From Ifrita kowaldi (lineage: Eukaryota > Chordata > Aves > Passeriformes > Cinclosomatidae), in NCBI GenBank assembly GCA_013398055.1, contig VZRS01009566.1:662147-726146 (forward strand): a DNA stretch of 64,000 bases, in the 5' to 3' direction. Below, in pieces: positions 1 to 12,909 of this stretch. Under the pieces are notes generated by a model. It ran no database searches and was not told the DNA's origin. It was given only the letters and a program-made list of their open reading frames with translations. The position numbers were made by a program, and so were the translations under genes. Each line of letters begins with the position of its first letter. Within the stretch, counting starts at the first letter, position 1.

Positions 1-3000
1 AGCTTTTTCATAGTGTTTCTCAGGAAATAGGAATTTCCTGGAACAGTAGCTCATCCCCGGTGCAATTATCATGTTTGAATTGTTTTAGAATTGTCGCTGC
101 TAAGCTGTGAGTTCTTATCAGAAGGTGGAGTCATACAGGTTTCATTAAATTGTGTTAGTCAGTGCTCTGCACAAGAAATAAGTAAAATCTTATGCCAGTT
201 TTACCACACCAGTGGCCTCTAGCAGTTAAGCAGGCTCAGTATGAGCTGTTAACAGCATCCTGTTCACTCACCTCCAAGCCGAACCCTGATGTGGTTTTAG
301 GAATTGTCACTTATATATTTCTATCAATACAGGATTACTGATCTCACCTTCTCACATCTCTGATGTGCTACACTAAACCAAACTTTTAAAAGATAATTCA
401 GATTCTCTGTTATTTCAGCAAAGAAAAAAAGAAAATCTAGCAGCAACCACCCTGAGAAATTAAAACAGCCAAGATTTTTAAAGCGTGAGATAAATCAATG
501 GAAAATGCAAGTGGCACAGCAACCCTGTCTTTTTTAACATCCAAGTTGCTTTGGACTGTCCCTACTTTTTCATTTTTCTGAGAGCTTTACATTTGCATTG
601 CTTGTGAAATGTGTGATGCCAGTAGGATTAATTTGAAAAGCCAAGTGGGAGACATGAAGACATACTTTTATGATGTCCATCACTTTTCTCCACCATTTGT
701 CCTCAGTCTTATTACTGGAACAGCTCTGTATTTTTAACACACTTGTGACCTCCCTGACTTCTTTAGAGGACATTTATGAGTATGTCCTGACCCCTAAGTA
801 AGTCCAGTGGAGACCTCTCTCCAACACAAGCGAAGAGTCTGCCTGCCTTCTGCTCCCTCTCACTCCCCATCACACAGATACTTTTGTTATATACAATATA
901 TACAGTACTGGATCAGGGCAAGGTATTTTAGCTTCCCAGAGAAATGGAAGAAGAGTTTGACTGGGGAGTTTTCTCTGTTGCAAAGACGATCTATTGCAAA
1001 GTCAATAATCTGTTGTCTCTTTAAGTCAACATGTAAGAAGATTTCTACATCAGTCAGTTCACAAAAAACAACAACCCAAACATCATACAGATTTCCGTTT
1101 GACCAACTTTTCTTCCTGTAAATGCCAGGAAAAACTCCTATCTGTGACCCCACACAACTAAGTGAGCTGCCCTTTCCCCATCCCCCCTCACTCAAAAGAT
1201 ACACCTCATTGTAGTTTCTATAGCTTATATTCTTATGTAAAACACGGGACTGATTACTAGCCTGCACTGGCTGGAAGTGTAGTAAGGACAGGAGTGCAGC
1301 TGCTGGGATGCTGCAGACCTGAAAATACCAACTGGCTGGCACAGCCACAGAGAAACCAGGCATAGTTACAAGTACTTGCCAGTCACAATTTACTGAGCTT
1401 GCAAAGATACAGAATGAAGCTCAGCTATTCAATCGTTTTTAGCATGATGTTTTCAGTCATAATTTTAAAATCTGTGCATAGAATTGAAAATACAGAGTTT
1501 TAAAATGCATTTTTATTAGCCATAAAACATGTAGAAAACATACGTAATGTAACATTTAAAAATTTTTACATAAAAGAGATGGAAAATTAAAAGCTATGGT
1601 TTCCCTCACAAAATTCTGATTATTCCAGCAAAATAAGCCTGCTTTGTTCACAGTTCTAAGAACATCTGAAGTTGTGGTTCACCTGCTTCTGTTCTTATTT
1701 TTTCAACAATCCTGTACCTGATGAATAGTTTTAATGAGGATGGCACAAGCCAAAGGCCTTAATTTACAGACCTTTCTTGTAAGATAAGGAATGATGATAA
1801 GAAATAACCAGATTATTAAACCTTCTTCATGCATATTAAAAGCTCTGATACTTGCCCCTCAATCAAAGGCTTTAGAGGTATTTAAATTCCAATATGATTT
1901 CACATTTTAAGTTCTATTCCAGGAAGGCATCTTATCTTTCAAAAAAACAGAACTAAGTAGTAGGGAGAGACTTCAGTGTTAGTATATTGCTCACAGATTT
2001 GAAATTAATTTGCTCTTTTTTGGACACAAAGATATATCTCACAGTACTAAGACTGATTTTTTTTCTTTTACTTTTTTCCCCTCTATAAATCATGGGGCAA
2101 ACAAGAAGATGACATCTCCTTTTTGTAACTGACTGAGAAATGTAGCTGCTGGAGATTGAAATTGTCGATACTTGTTTTGATAAGGGCACTATGATCTTAT
2201 TCTGTACACAGTAAATGTCATACAGAATTAAAAACCTGTGCATGAGGTTCCCAACTGTCTAGATACTGTTCTATCTTTATGTACATGAGCAGCTATAATA
2301 CACAGACATGGTGATGACCATTCTAAACATGCAAGTAGTGAAACAGATGCTACTCTGCACCACATTATCACTTTATTATGTGTGGGCTTTATTTAGCTAA
2401 ATGTGGACATGTATAGCTGACCAAGCCCTTTGCAATCAATGAAAAGCTGGACAATGCAGTTAACAGTACAGATCACTTAATCTCAAACAGATTCTTGCAT
2501 CTGATTAAAGGGGTCTCATCTCCCCATATTAGATTTCCAAGGACTTTAACTGGAACCCAGATAGCACGCTAAGATATTTGTATCTACAATGCAGATGTCT
2601 GAAAATCAGGTGAAGTAAATTTCATCCCAAGAAACCATCTTGCAGCAGTAGCCTGACTCAAATTGTGGACAAATTCAGAATTTTTATAACATTGAAAATA
2701 TTCCCATTTAAAAAATAAATCCTAAATTCTGAGAAAGGAATTAGCATGCACTGGAAGCCATAATATGGAAGTTAATACCTGATTACATCTGTAACCATCA
2801 GTGTGAAAACATAGCACTAGTGTGAAGAAAAAGAGTGAAAATACCAAAGTCCAGTCCTGCAGATTTTCACTGGTACTTCAGAAAAGTGTTTCAGCACATG
2901 CTTCACTGTTTCCTAACCCTGGGAGCACAGGCACTAATCCCAAGCCTCGCCAGACCCTGGAGTTATGCAACTGTTTAATTGAAACAAGCCTGTATCTTCG

Positions 3001-4446
3001 GGGCTTATTGAGCACTGAAGTCCCACTTGTGCCATGGCTCCTGCAGTCGCCGATCCCCTGCAGCTGTGTGCACTGTCTGCGTCTATCGCTGCTTTGCAGA
3101 AGCTGATCCCAGAACACTTCACTGACTACAGGCCTCAGCCAAGAAGGTTTTCCAGTATCACACCCTACAAAATCAGTGGTGGTATCAGACAAAAAAAGAC
3201 CCAAAGAAAAAAAAAGTGGTGGTTTAGGATGGCTTTGGGAATATATATCCATAACAACTCAAAAGAACTCAGGGTAGTAAGACAAGACTAATTTTCTTTG
3301 GATCTCCTTTTTACCACTTAAGTTGTTCTTGAGTTCAAATGTTCTTCAACCCATCCACTGATGGCTGTACAATTTTCCCTAAGTCACAAGAAAAATCATC
3401 AAGATGCACAAAAGTAATGTTTGAGTTCTTCCAGTGGGGAAGTGATCATTGATAGCTTCCTAAACTTCCTTAAGGTCACAAATGTTTCTTGATATCAATA
3501 TTGTAAGGGCTTTTTATGGTCCTCCAAATCTTGAGGATGGGGAACAGAGCAGTCTAGAGATTGTTATGCAGGGTACTGGAGCATATGTTTCAATTCTTCC
3601 AGACAAAAAAAGAGAATTTAAATGCACAACTTCCTCAACAAGTAGGAATTGACAGGCTTTTGTAAGAGGTGCATATCGTCAGCTCCTCTTAATTCTACAG
3701 ATGTGTTCTAAAAAAAGAGTAATTCTTGCTTTTTTTCTTTCTCACAACAAACCATCCCAGAAAATAGCTGGGGAAATAGTTATCAGGTAGACAAGACATC
3801 ATTTTGCAGTAACAAGTTGTGTGAATGAGTTTCAAACAAGAAAAGAACTTAGGTTCAGACCTAAGTTCTCTTAGATTTTCCTACGGATTAGTAAGAGTTT
3901 GCCAGAAAGTTCACGGTGTTTTTTTCTTGACCTCTCTAAATGATATGGAAAGCCTACAAAACCCTCTGTTTTTCTTTTCATTATTTACTTATCCCAGTCA
4001 GGGATGGGGGAGGGCACATAAGTAACATTCAGACAGCACAGCACTGGATCTGCAAACACCTATGATTTTTTTACTGAGTGTAGTCCACAGGTAAAACCAA
4101 GCAGATGGCAGCATGGACAAAAACAAGGCAGAAAAGAAAGAAGCTTTGCTCTGGTAAGCTCTGAGTAGAAATGTCTCATTAATAAACAACAAAACTCATA
4201 ACAAACTGGCTTAGCAGAGTCTGGGGGAAAAAACTGTTGAAAGTAAAGAGTAATCCTGAAAGCATTAGCGTATGTATTTTAAACAAGTGAGTAGTCTTTT
4301 CAAAAATACAGTTTAGGCTTGTGTAAAAGACAAAAATAAGTATCTCTACTGGGGGTAACTTAGTTGATGAAAGCCCACTTAAAGCTTACAGAAGTAGTCT
4401 GATATGGAATTTGTATAAGATAAGCTAAGTAAGTAACTATACTTAC
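1..4446 (-). other. SRGAP1 intron 4 (partial)
   Basis: This stretch follows the exon 4 donor and runs off the left edge of the window. I searched it for the expected exon 5 sequence (VMKTYHMYHAES) on the minus strand and found nothing. It is AT-rich, CpG-poor sequence with only short chance open frames and no repeat I can name. A GAGGTGAGT donor-like string occurs near 267-275 on the minus strand, but no stop-free exon can be built from it. Confidence 0.8.
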
Positions 4447-4509
4447 TGTGTAAAGCTCGTTAAGTACTTTCATTAAGTCTTCATGAAGCTGAAATGAAAT
4501 CTCTTTACT
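4447..4509 (-). CDS. SRGAP1: SRGAP1 coding exon 4 (F-BAR domain, 21 codons)
   Basis: This short exon is easy to miss because its open frame is so small. It reads SKEISFQLHEDLMKVLNELY plus a final Thr: 21 codons, 63 bases, phase 0 at both ends. It follows the MFKK end of exon 3 exactly as in SRGAP1, where I recall SKEIAFQLHEDLMKVLNELYT; the only difference I see is Ser for Ala at the fifth residue. The acceptor ATTACAG ends at 4510 and is preceded by a long T-rich tract. The donor GTAAGT at 4446-4441 is a perfect consensus. The segment forms part of a long F-BAR helix, and the next expected residues (VMKTYHMYH...) are not in the window. The absence of in-frame stops, the two perfect borders and the protein match together make this secure. 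Confidence 0.95.
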
Positions 4510-7500
4510 CTGTAATTAAAAAAAAAAATCATTAGAAAAGGACATGTAAAAGCTGCAGCATACATTTGCTCCTTGATATTTATACTCACTGTTCATCATA
4601 GTGAATGCAACGTTGCTCACAAAAACCATTCTGAATTACAGTGCACTAAAAAGAGTGATTCAGGGATGCAGAGGTAGACAGATAACATCTGGACAGAGGA
4701 CTTCTACAAGGAAACCCAGAAGTAATTTGAGATATTTTTCCCATAAAGCATCAGGAAATTAGGTGCCAATAGAAAGGGTAAAGTTCAAGATTAATGTTTT
4801 TAACAGAACAAACTGCGTACTGTTTTATAACTGCTATGATATATACAAAAACTAAACCATGCAGAATGTGATATTCTAGAGGGACATCCTGCCCAATTTT
4901 ACATCTAGCATAGTCTTTGTTTCTGAGCACATGCAACTATCCAAATATTTATGCAAGAAATAATTGTGGCTCCTCTTTGAAAGAGATACCCAACTGCATA
5001 ATATTCCACAGCGTGGGCTGCTAAACCAGCTTTGTTTAGCTTTTCTGGACTGTGACTTTACTTTCATTCTGACCCAGAAAAAAAGAAATGCTTAGCAATA
5101 GTTATTATCAAAGCAAATATGTCAAAACAAGAGTATTTAATTGGAGTCTCATTGAAATATATTCCTTTGTTAGTTTTCCACAGCAGTTCAAACTGATGAA
5201 AATGGTGGCAACTGTGCAAGAGTTGAAGGCATTTGTATCACAGCCTTTGGAAAACAGCTACAGAATAGAGCTACAGGACTTGGCAAACAGCCTGGCTACA
5301 TTTCTTCTGTGATGCTCAGCATTCTAACATCCATGCTGGAAATGTCAGATTTTTTTTGCCTGTGAATAAATTGATAATTAGTCTGGCTTCTAAAAACACC
5401 AACTCCATGATAGATAATGGCCTTTAGCTATGAGAAGTACTTTGTATTTGTACAGAAGCCAAAGGAAAATCCTCAGGGACAACTCATCTCCAAAGCTGCT
5501 AACACATACTTGGCCATCACTAGAACACCTGCAGGAATAATGGTTTCTGAATGAGAATTTCCAGCACAATGTCCACGTATGAGGAGAAACCACACCACAC
5601 GTCCCACCCACTGTGTCTTCCAGAAGGATGAAACAGATACATGCAGTAGCTTGAACAGAAAATTTTGGGGTTTTTTTCTCCTGCTCCTACTATCCTACTT
5701 TAACTCTGGGCAGTATTTTAAGGCACCCATTGTATCACTTATCAGTATTCACTCTGATCCTTATATTCAAGATGATTTTTCACTGACAAGAAGCTAGGAA
5801 TAAAATTTAGAAAACACTTCAGTGAAATTCTTGTATTCCCAAGGGCCTTAGCTGTAGTAGCTAAGGCACAGTAAGACAGCTGCTCTGAAGCTGAGGTACA
5901 CAGAATTACTATGAAACTTTCCTTATTGTTTATACTTTTCAAAGTCTGCTATTTTCATGAGGTATGCATTAGTTCTGAAGCATCTAGAACACAAGGCTTA
6001 CTACTTCCATTTCTTTGCAAATATCATCTAATCATCTAATAAGAAGGACAAAATTTCCTATATGGAACAGTACACAGAGTGCTTATGAAGAATTGGAAAA
6101 GGGACTGCAGATTTGCAAGCTGCTGTAGGGAAATGCCGCAAAACCTTTAGCAAAAATTCTGAATTGCTTTTCTTTGCTTTACATTGGCACCCTGCCTTTA
6201 AAAGTCAGCAGCACAGCTCTAACACAGCTTACACACCTCCTCAAAGCTCCAAGTAGAGGCCACCTGTTTATTCTTGGATAGCTGCCTCTATTGTGCTGAC
6301 TATGTGTGGTTTTTAAAATTACCTTAGTAGAAAGAAGGGCAAAACATACAAATAAGATGTTTGACATTAAGATGAAAGCATACACATGTGGGAGGAAACT
6401 CTAGATGAACTCCAGCTTCAAGCAATTCATCCCTTTCAACTGTTGCTCACAGCCATCTCGAGGCTGATAAGTCAAGCCCTAAATACAGCAATAGTAATTC
6501 TAAGGCAGGATGCCTTAACCTGGTAATGCAAAAGTTTGTTTGAGAAGGTGAGACAGAAAACCCCAAACCAATTTTCTCTTTACCCCTTGAGATTTTGCTG
6601 CAAGCAAAGCACATTGAAGGATGCACCCTTCTTTTCTGCTCTTAATACAGTCCCACCTTAATGCAAAGAGACACCAGATGAGCTGAGGATTTGGTGAATG
6701 ATCACTATTTAGCAGGACCCATTTCTTCTCTTTGCTCCTTTTGAGCTCTGCCCAGCACTGAAACACAAGCAGTCCAGCCCTCAGGATTTACTGGCTAACA
6801 TGCATACATGATCTTTTCCAGGACAACACAGTGATCAATGGTAAATGTGAAAGCGAATGGAAGAGATCACAATCCAGAAAGAGGAAGATGCTTTTTTAAA
6901 AGGACAATAAGCTTTAAAACGGAAAGGAGAGAGGCGATCAGCAAAAAGAGTGAAAATTGAGAAGTGACAACCTAGCAATGCCACCCAATCAAAAAGGAGT
7001 TATTCTTCCACCACTTCATCTGTGGATTCCAACTCGCAGAGGGTGCCTGTAGTGATAGATAACATTTCAATTGATGCATCTTTCTGATGAAAGATTTTGT
7101 GGGAATTGTCAAACAAAAATCAAGACATTTGGTTAAACTTAGCAGTACAAAAGGGATTTATTTTTCAAGAACCAACATATTTTACATTAGCATTTAAGAT
7201 CAAGAAATACTGACTTGAGTGGCAAGCAAAATAGCTTTTAGTGTGTAATATATGGCACGTTAGAGCATCAGTTAAGAAGTGCCTTTATTTTTCAGTGGTT
7301 AATTGCTTTCCTATTTCTTGTTCATGCTGCCTATTCCCTGCAGTAGAGTTCAGCATGTGTGAATGGTGTGCTCCTCTAGGAGCCAGTCCTCAGGGTACCC
7401 AGACAACAGAATGTAAGATGCAGCACACATTGTCCTGGAGCTGAGTTGATAGCCCTAATCAGGCTATTAAAACCTAACAATCACTGTTTATTAGGTGCTT

Positions 7501-8170
7501 ATTTATTCACTGTGTCCCTGAGAAATGCACTAGTACCTATTAACCAAGAGAACAAAGAATATAATAAAAATGTTACAGCACATGCAAATCCCTGCTAAAA
7601 TTATTATATATGTTACTAATCTGGTTCAAGGCATTAAGAGACAGTAGTGTATTTTTTTCATCTGACAGCAGGATAGATCATACCCGTGCAACAGACAAGT
7701 AAATGTACCAAAACCCACCTTTCAGTACACGCTCAACTTTCAATACATCAGTGGTCCTACTGATGTTATCAAGATTTGTATTTCTGGATTAAAGTCTGAG
7801 AAACTTAAAATTTTATTCCACATTAATGTATTTTCATTGAAGTCTGCTAAAATTCTTCCATCCCTTTCAGTTAGAGCATAATTTGGCACTCCAGCTTTAC
7901 TGTTGTTTATTTTAACCGAAATTTAAGAGTCAGTCCAGTTCTTCCTGGAACTCTTTAGTGCCTGTATTTAGCATACACAATGCTACTCAGTTACATCATT
8001 TAAGGAAAATATTCTGTGACTATTGCATTTAAATGAGTCCCTGTGGGAAGTGAAGAGAAACCCTTCTTTTAAGGAGGTTTCATGAGCTGTAGTGACACTA
8101 ACGTAACCAACTCAGCAAAACTTTGTCCCAGACTTGCCAGTCTATAGCAACAAACAGCTCTGCTTTAACT

Positions 8171-8190
8171 TTAAACATTTAAATGTTTAA
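8171..8190. repeat. Perfect 20-base palindrome
   Basis: TTAAACATTT is followed directly by its reverse complement AAATGTTTAA. It is AT-rich, with no spacer, inside SRGAP1 intron 3. Confidence 0.95.
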
Positions 8191-10537
8191 GGAAATGATG
8201 CAAAAAATCTATGTGCCACAATCTGTGTAACATCAAATAGATTCAGTAGGTAGTCATATTCCTTGTTAATAGCCAGATTATGGAACTAAAATATTTATTG
8301 TGCTTGGTTTCTCCAGCATCTTTTACTGTAAACATCGGACGATGTGTTCATCTTGGCTTATGTAGATTTCTGTCCAAGGAAAATACATGTTTATAAATTA
8401 TAAATACACAAATCTGCTTAAGGATTTTGTGGGTATGTGTTTATACAGTTGATTATTACTGCTGGGGTAACCAGAATCACTGCATGAAATATTCTGCATA
8501 ATACTTTTCCCTTCTGCTTGACATTTCTCCTTATTACTTTATTCTTTAATTGTCCCCAGGAGGCCAGCTACCCCATCTGCCTGAGGAAACATGAAAGCAT
8601 GCAAGGTTTGAACTCCGCTACTTTATTTTTGTAATTTTATGTGCAGCACGAAGGCCAGGCATCAACAGCAATCTTACTGCTTTTATTATGCCAGCAACTA
8701 AAAAGAAGAGATTAGGTGCCTAGCTGAAAGTATGAGGCCTAACATAATGTCTTCCAATAAATACTACAAAATCTCTGTACTAGATCCTATCTTTGTCCTG
8801 CATTTAGTACATTTAAACAGATGCCAGTTCCTGACCCCTGGAAAGAAAGAATGACAAATAGCTCCTGGGAGAACAAAATTAATGAATATCTACATGTTAA
8901 GGAGGCCAGACTAGACAGCAAAGCCATGTACAATCAGGTACCTGAATACAACATATCCTGTCCCATCAGACCATGTAGGGTATACCCAGTAGGGATCATT
9001 TCCCCAGAATAATCCAAATGTCCAGATGCACACAAAAGGAAAAACCAGAATGATGAAGAACAGAGAGTGAGACAAGGACAAGGTACAAAGACTAAGGAGC
9101 ACAGACACCCTTACCACTACATTTTACCAGATCATCATTGGCTATTGCACACACCTTTTACAGTAGGAGTAGAAAAAGGGGGTGCTACAAACTTATGGCT
9201 TATGCTATATCCCACATAGGACAGGGAACAAAGCAATACTCTAGTGGTAAGCATGGCTGGGAAATGAGGAAATTATTTGATCTTTTCTTTACTACAATTC
9301 AAGCTGGAGTCAATCTTAAGATATGAATTCAAACCATACTCCTCTAGAAAATGTTGGGCTCACTTCACAGAAAATTCATTTGAGAACCAACATGCCCACC
9401 AGCAAGATGGAAAAAGTCAATGATGTCTACCACTGAGAAGCAGAACAGGAAGTCCCACCCTCTTGGGAGAAGAAAGGGGGAGAAAAAAAGAGGGAGCAGA
9501 AAGAGTCAAGAAGTTTAGAGTGATTACAACTTCGCTGTTGTCTCTCCTTATCTTGCTTGTGGGCAATGGGGCAATCCACTCTGAGACATTCTTCCTTTCT
9601 GACACAGCAAGACTGGGGTTTCAGAGCAGCACAATGAAGATCTGTTCTGATCAGGGACTTGGTGTATGTACTTACTCTCCAGACTTGGAAATGAAGTAAA
9701 GCACCTTGCTGCTGCAACACTGAGGGAGAATTAAAACAAGGTAAAAAGTAATGATGCATAACACCCATTAGATTAATGAGCTGTAAAATATATAACTAAA
9801 AGATCTAATCATTGAATATAGAGAAGCTTGACTAACTGGTATTTTTAAGTTCTAGAATCACAGAATTTTAGACATTAAATGCTCTTGTGTGCAATGCTGT
9901 GAGAGCCAACAGAGTACAGGTATTTCCTGCTCCTGACCACAGACTGCAGTAAGACACTAAGCATGCATTTGTTAGTCTATTTTTAAAATCTTCACATTAC
10001 TGCTTTTCTTAATATTTATATTTATTACTTAGAGAGAGAGTACATATTTCACAGAACAGTATGATCAGATTCCAATGTAGAAGTATTTGCAGGAGATGGT
10101 TTGTCTCTAATTTAATTCAAAATCTATGAACAGTGAACAAATTCCATATACTTTCACAGGGATATGGTACCTACTGAGACTGATTATATTCTCTGGAAAT
10201 ATTTTATTCTAAATACAGTTTTTTTGAAAGTAATCTGCAGAATCACAGAAATTGACAAAAATTGCTTAAATAATCTATTTGATGTTTAAAAATCTCCAAC
10301 AAAATCAATGTCATTTTCTTTAGAGAGAGAATACTATTTTGATGGAGGATGCTGTTTACAGTCACCTTTCTCACTCTATGTGCACCTTCTCTTTGCCCCT
10401 GTGATCTCTTTCCTGCAAAGAGAACTATACCACAGGACATGTGTTTTGTATCCAATCTTTTTTTTGCCCGGTAAAACATCCATTATGCAGTTCTGTGAGT
10501 ACCTTAAGTTAGACTGCTCATTCACATCTGACACAAA

Positions 10538-10600
10538 TCACCACAGGATCATGGAAGGGTTTGGGCTGGAAGAGCTTCATCATCAGTTCTGCAACTGGGA
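10538..10600 (-). mobile_element. Possible CR1 3' tip, reverse orientation
   Basis: The plus-strand string GGATCATGGAAGGGTTTGGG followed by CTGGAAGAGCTTCATCATC resembles the reverse complement of a CR1 3' end (ATAGAATGGTTTGGGTTGGAAGGGACC...). The match is short and fades after about 60 bases. Treat it as a weak relic; chance similarity is possible. Confidence 0.4.
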
Positions 10601-12231
10601 ACTAACAGCAAATAAATCACCAGTACTCTGCAGCAAGCACCACAGCAAGAAGTGTGCACACCGGGGCTCAGTGGAAACCTTCTGCAACAAGTACTGAGCC
10701 TGAGAGACTGTCTTAAAAATGTGTGCTCAGAATTGATACTGGTGAACAAGCCACATTCAGTCCACATGCCCATGAAGCTCGCTTACACCATGCTGAGGTG
10801 CTTCATGTCTTCCCACCACCCTTCCCCTCACATTATGGGACTGGCTCAGACCCCTGCACACAGCCTTTGCTTAGCTCACTCTGCCCATTCTCCACCTCAG
10901 CTAACAGCTGTTTCACCTGACACTGTCACGCTGAGTGTCAGCTGGCAAACCCTGATGAAAGGTAGGAAAGGGCTGCTGAGGATCTGGGTTCTACTAATGT
11001 GAGCTTCAGGTTATGCATGGCAGGACTACCTCAACTTCCTCGCTCTTCTTCACCCTTCAGAAAATCCAAGTTAGGAATAAAAAAGCAAGAGAAGCTGCTT
11101 GCTCTTCTTCAAGAAGCTATGCTAGAAAGAGAAAATCTCAAATGTTGCAACTGCATGGGCACAACATGGAGGACAGAGACAAGTTTATCTGGGAGATGGG
11201 ACATCTGCTGTTAATACACTGAAAATATCCATGTATTTTCCTCCTTTTGAGAGAGAAGTTGCAGCAATCTCCATTAATAAATTATGAGTGAATATAAAAG
11301 GACACACACTTCTCCACGGAAAACTTTAACTATATACCACTGCACAGTCCATCTGGACAGAAGGGAAGGAAAAGCAAAATTTCCAGTGCTAAAGAACTGA
11401 ACCATGCTGAAAGCAAACAGGCTTGTCTAATACTGCACACCTAGTGAAGAAGATATTTCTGAGATAAGACATAAACAACTGGAAAGCTATTCCAGATTCA
11501 GTGCCAAAAGAAATTTCTTACCGGTTTGCAACTCTGAGATATCCCCACATAGACAGTACTGCAGCCTGTTCAAATCACTTTTCTCATTATTGGTTCAGCT
11601 TCTATAACTATCTTCCATATTACTAAATTGAGTGCTTAGTGAACTAGTTTTATATATCAGACCTATTATATGAACAACCCATTACTGATTGAGAAACTAT
11701 AACCTTCAACTCTGTCTCTGTTACAGGTTTTAATGCATACCAGGAAGTTTGATTTAAGTTTTTACTTTTATTTCCTTCAAGTACAACCTGTGTGCTCCCT
11801 AAATGATTCTTCTCCCCACCCCAGTGCTATCTAGAACTACGGTGGGGTATATGTGAAATCAGTTCCCTATTTTGAAAACACTACCTTGGGTACCCTTGCT
11901 ATCATTTCATCACATAGTTCACATCTTTTAACCTTTACTCTTCCTGAGCTCCTTTGTGTGCTGATTGTCTACCAGCATCTCACAGCGTCTCTCACTACAT
12001 TTGTAGTGACTAACAAATATGCATTTATAATCTATTTGCTTTTTGGAACATTTTAACAACAATGACTGCAAACACATTATGTAGGTCTTGAGCTAAGGTT
12101 GCCTGGAGTGCTTGCTCAGCACATGAGGAATTTACACATTGCATGTGTTACGAAAAAATGTAACACTGGTGGACAAGGACAAACATGTACAGAGACAACA
12201 CTTACAGGATCTAACAGAAATATGTACATTA

Positions 12232-12249
12232 ATCAAAATATATTTTGAT
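12232..12249. repeat. Perfect 18-base palindrome
   Basis: ATCAAAATA is followed directly by its reverse complement TATTTTGAT. It is AT-rich and lies about 500 bases past exon 3 in intron 3. Confidence 0.95.
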
Positions 12250-12746
12250 AACATAATAATATTTAATATTAGAAAAGAAAGGAAACACTTTTAGGAGAAT
12301 TGCAGCATAAGCTACCAACTTTATGTCAAGGAACTACAAAGCAAACTCTTGCTTTGTCTTCAATCTGTTTCATTCACAATGAAATGGTTTTTTACAAATA
12401 ATTCATTAACACAGCTTTACTATTTCGGGAGTCCTAAGCGAAAACTGTTTCCTTTCTGCATGGGCAGACAAGTGTGCTTTTTAGAGAAGGACAGGCTTTT
12501 CCCCCTGCTTTTTTTGGATATTTGTGTTTCAGCTCTTAAGGTTACCAGCACATACGGCAGGATCCCTAGAATTTCAGCACTAAGTACTTGCTTCAAGAGA
12601 ACAGTCATGAAGAATTTATATGTATGCTAAAACAGATTTTATGCTGTGTGTGCTGAATCTTCTCCTCAAATGCTATCTATTAGGACACTTTTGCCTCCCT
12701 CATGCATCTTACAAGCCCGGATGGAGGACTGCAGGAGAGGCATTAC

Positions 12747-12909
12747 CTTCTTGAACATTCTGGTGGAGTCTTCACTTATCTGCATGAATCGCATGATCAC
12801 GTTGTTCAGGTAGATATCACTCAATGTTGCATGGTCTTTGCTTTCTCTTCTCACTTGGTTCAGGAGTAAGTACCAGCAATTCACTGGTGATAAGAGGTTC
12901 TGGTCTTTC
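12747..12909 (-). CDS. SRGAP1: SRGAP1 coding exon 3 (F-BAR domain)
   Basis: This internal exon continues the F-BAR domain, about residues 88-142 in recalled human numbering. The first G completes the Lys codon split from exon 2. The 54 codons that follow read KDQNLLSPVNCWYLLLNQVR, then RRESKDHATLSDIYLNN and VIMRFMQISEDSTRMFKK, which match SRGAP1 essentially residue for residue as I remember it. SRGAP2 differs at several of these positions (NCWNLLLNQVKRESRDHTT). The acceptor is CTTCCTCAG, ending at 12910, and the donor is GTAATG at 12746-12741. The exon is 163 bases and ends in phase 0, so it joins exon 4 directly. The open frame runs on into the intron as VMPLLQ, which is not coding. The helices encoded here belong to the dimerising alpha-helical bundle that shapes membrane protrusions. 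Identification is firm. Confidence 0.96.

Larger units (their letters stand above)
4510..12746 (-). other. SRGAP1 intron 3
   Basis: This is an intron of about 8.2 kb between exon 3 (donor GTAATG) and exon 4 (acceptor ATTACAG). It holds a possible old CR1 tail near 10538-10600, a perfect 20-base AT palindrome at 8171-8190 and an 18-base one at 12232-12249. I see no other coding exon. The open frames in it are short, have no recognisable motif and lack flanking splice signals. Confidence 0.88.

Noticed and set aside
267..275. Perfect GAGGTGAGT donor-like string on the minus strand in intron 4
   Set aside because: Every upstream acceptor that I could pair with it gives an in-frame stop in the phase required after exon 4.
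887..1363. Minus-strand open frame of 158 codons in intron 4
   Set aside because: It does not match the expected next SRGAP1 exon and has no splice borders in the right phase.
1..4446. Search for SRGAP1 exon 5
   Set aside because: The expected VMKTYHMYHAES coding sequence is not present on the minus strand, so exon 5 lies outside the window.
9852..9875. AGAATCACAGAATTTT, similar to a reversed CR1 tail
   Set aside because: Only the octamer-like part matches. The expected GGTTTGGGTTGGAAGG block is missing next to it.
12666..12746. Continuation of the exon 3 open frame past FKK
   Set aside because: The frame stays open by chance into the intron. The GTAATG donor and the match of exon 4 to the next expected residues show that the exon ends at 12747.
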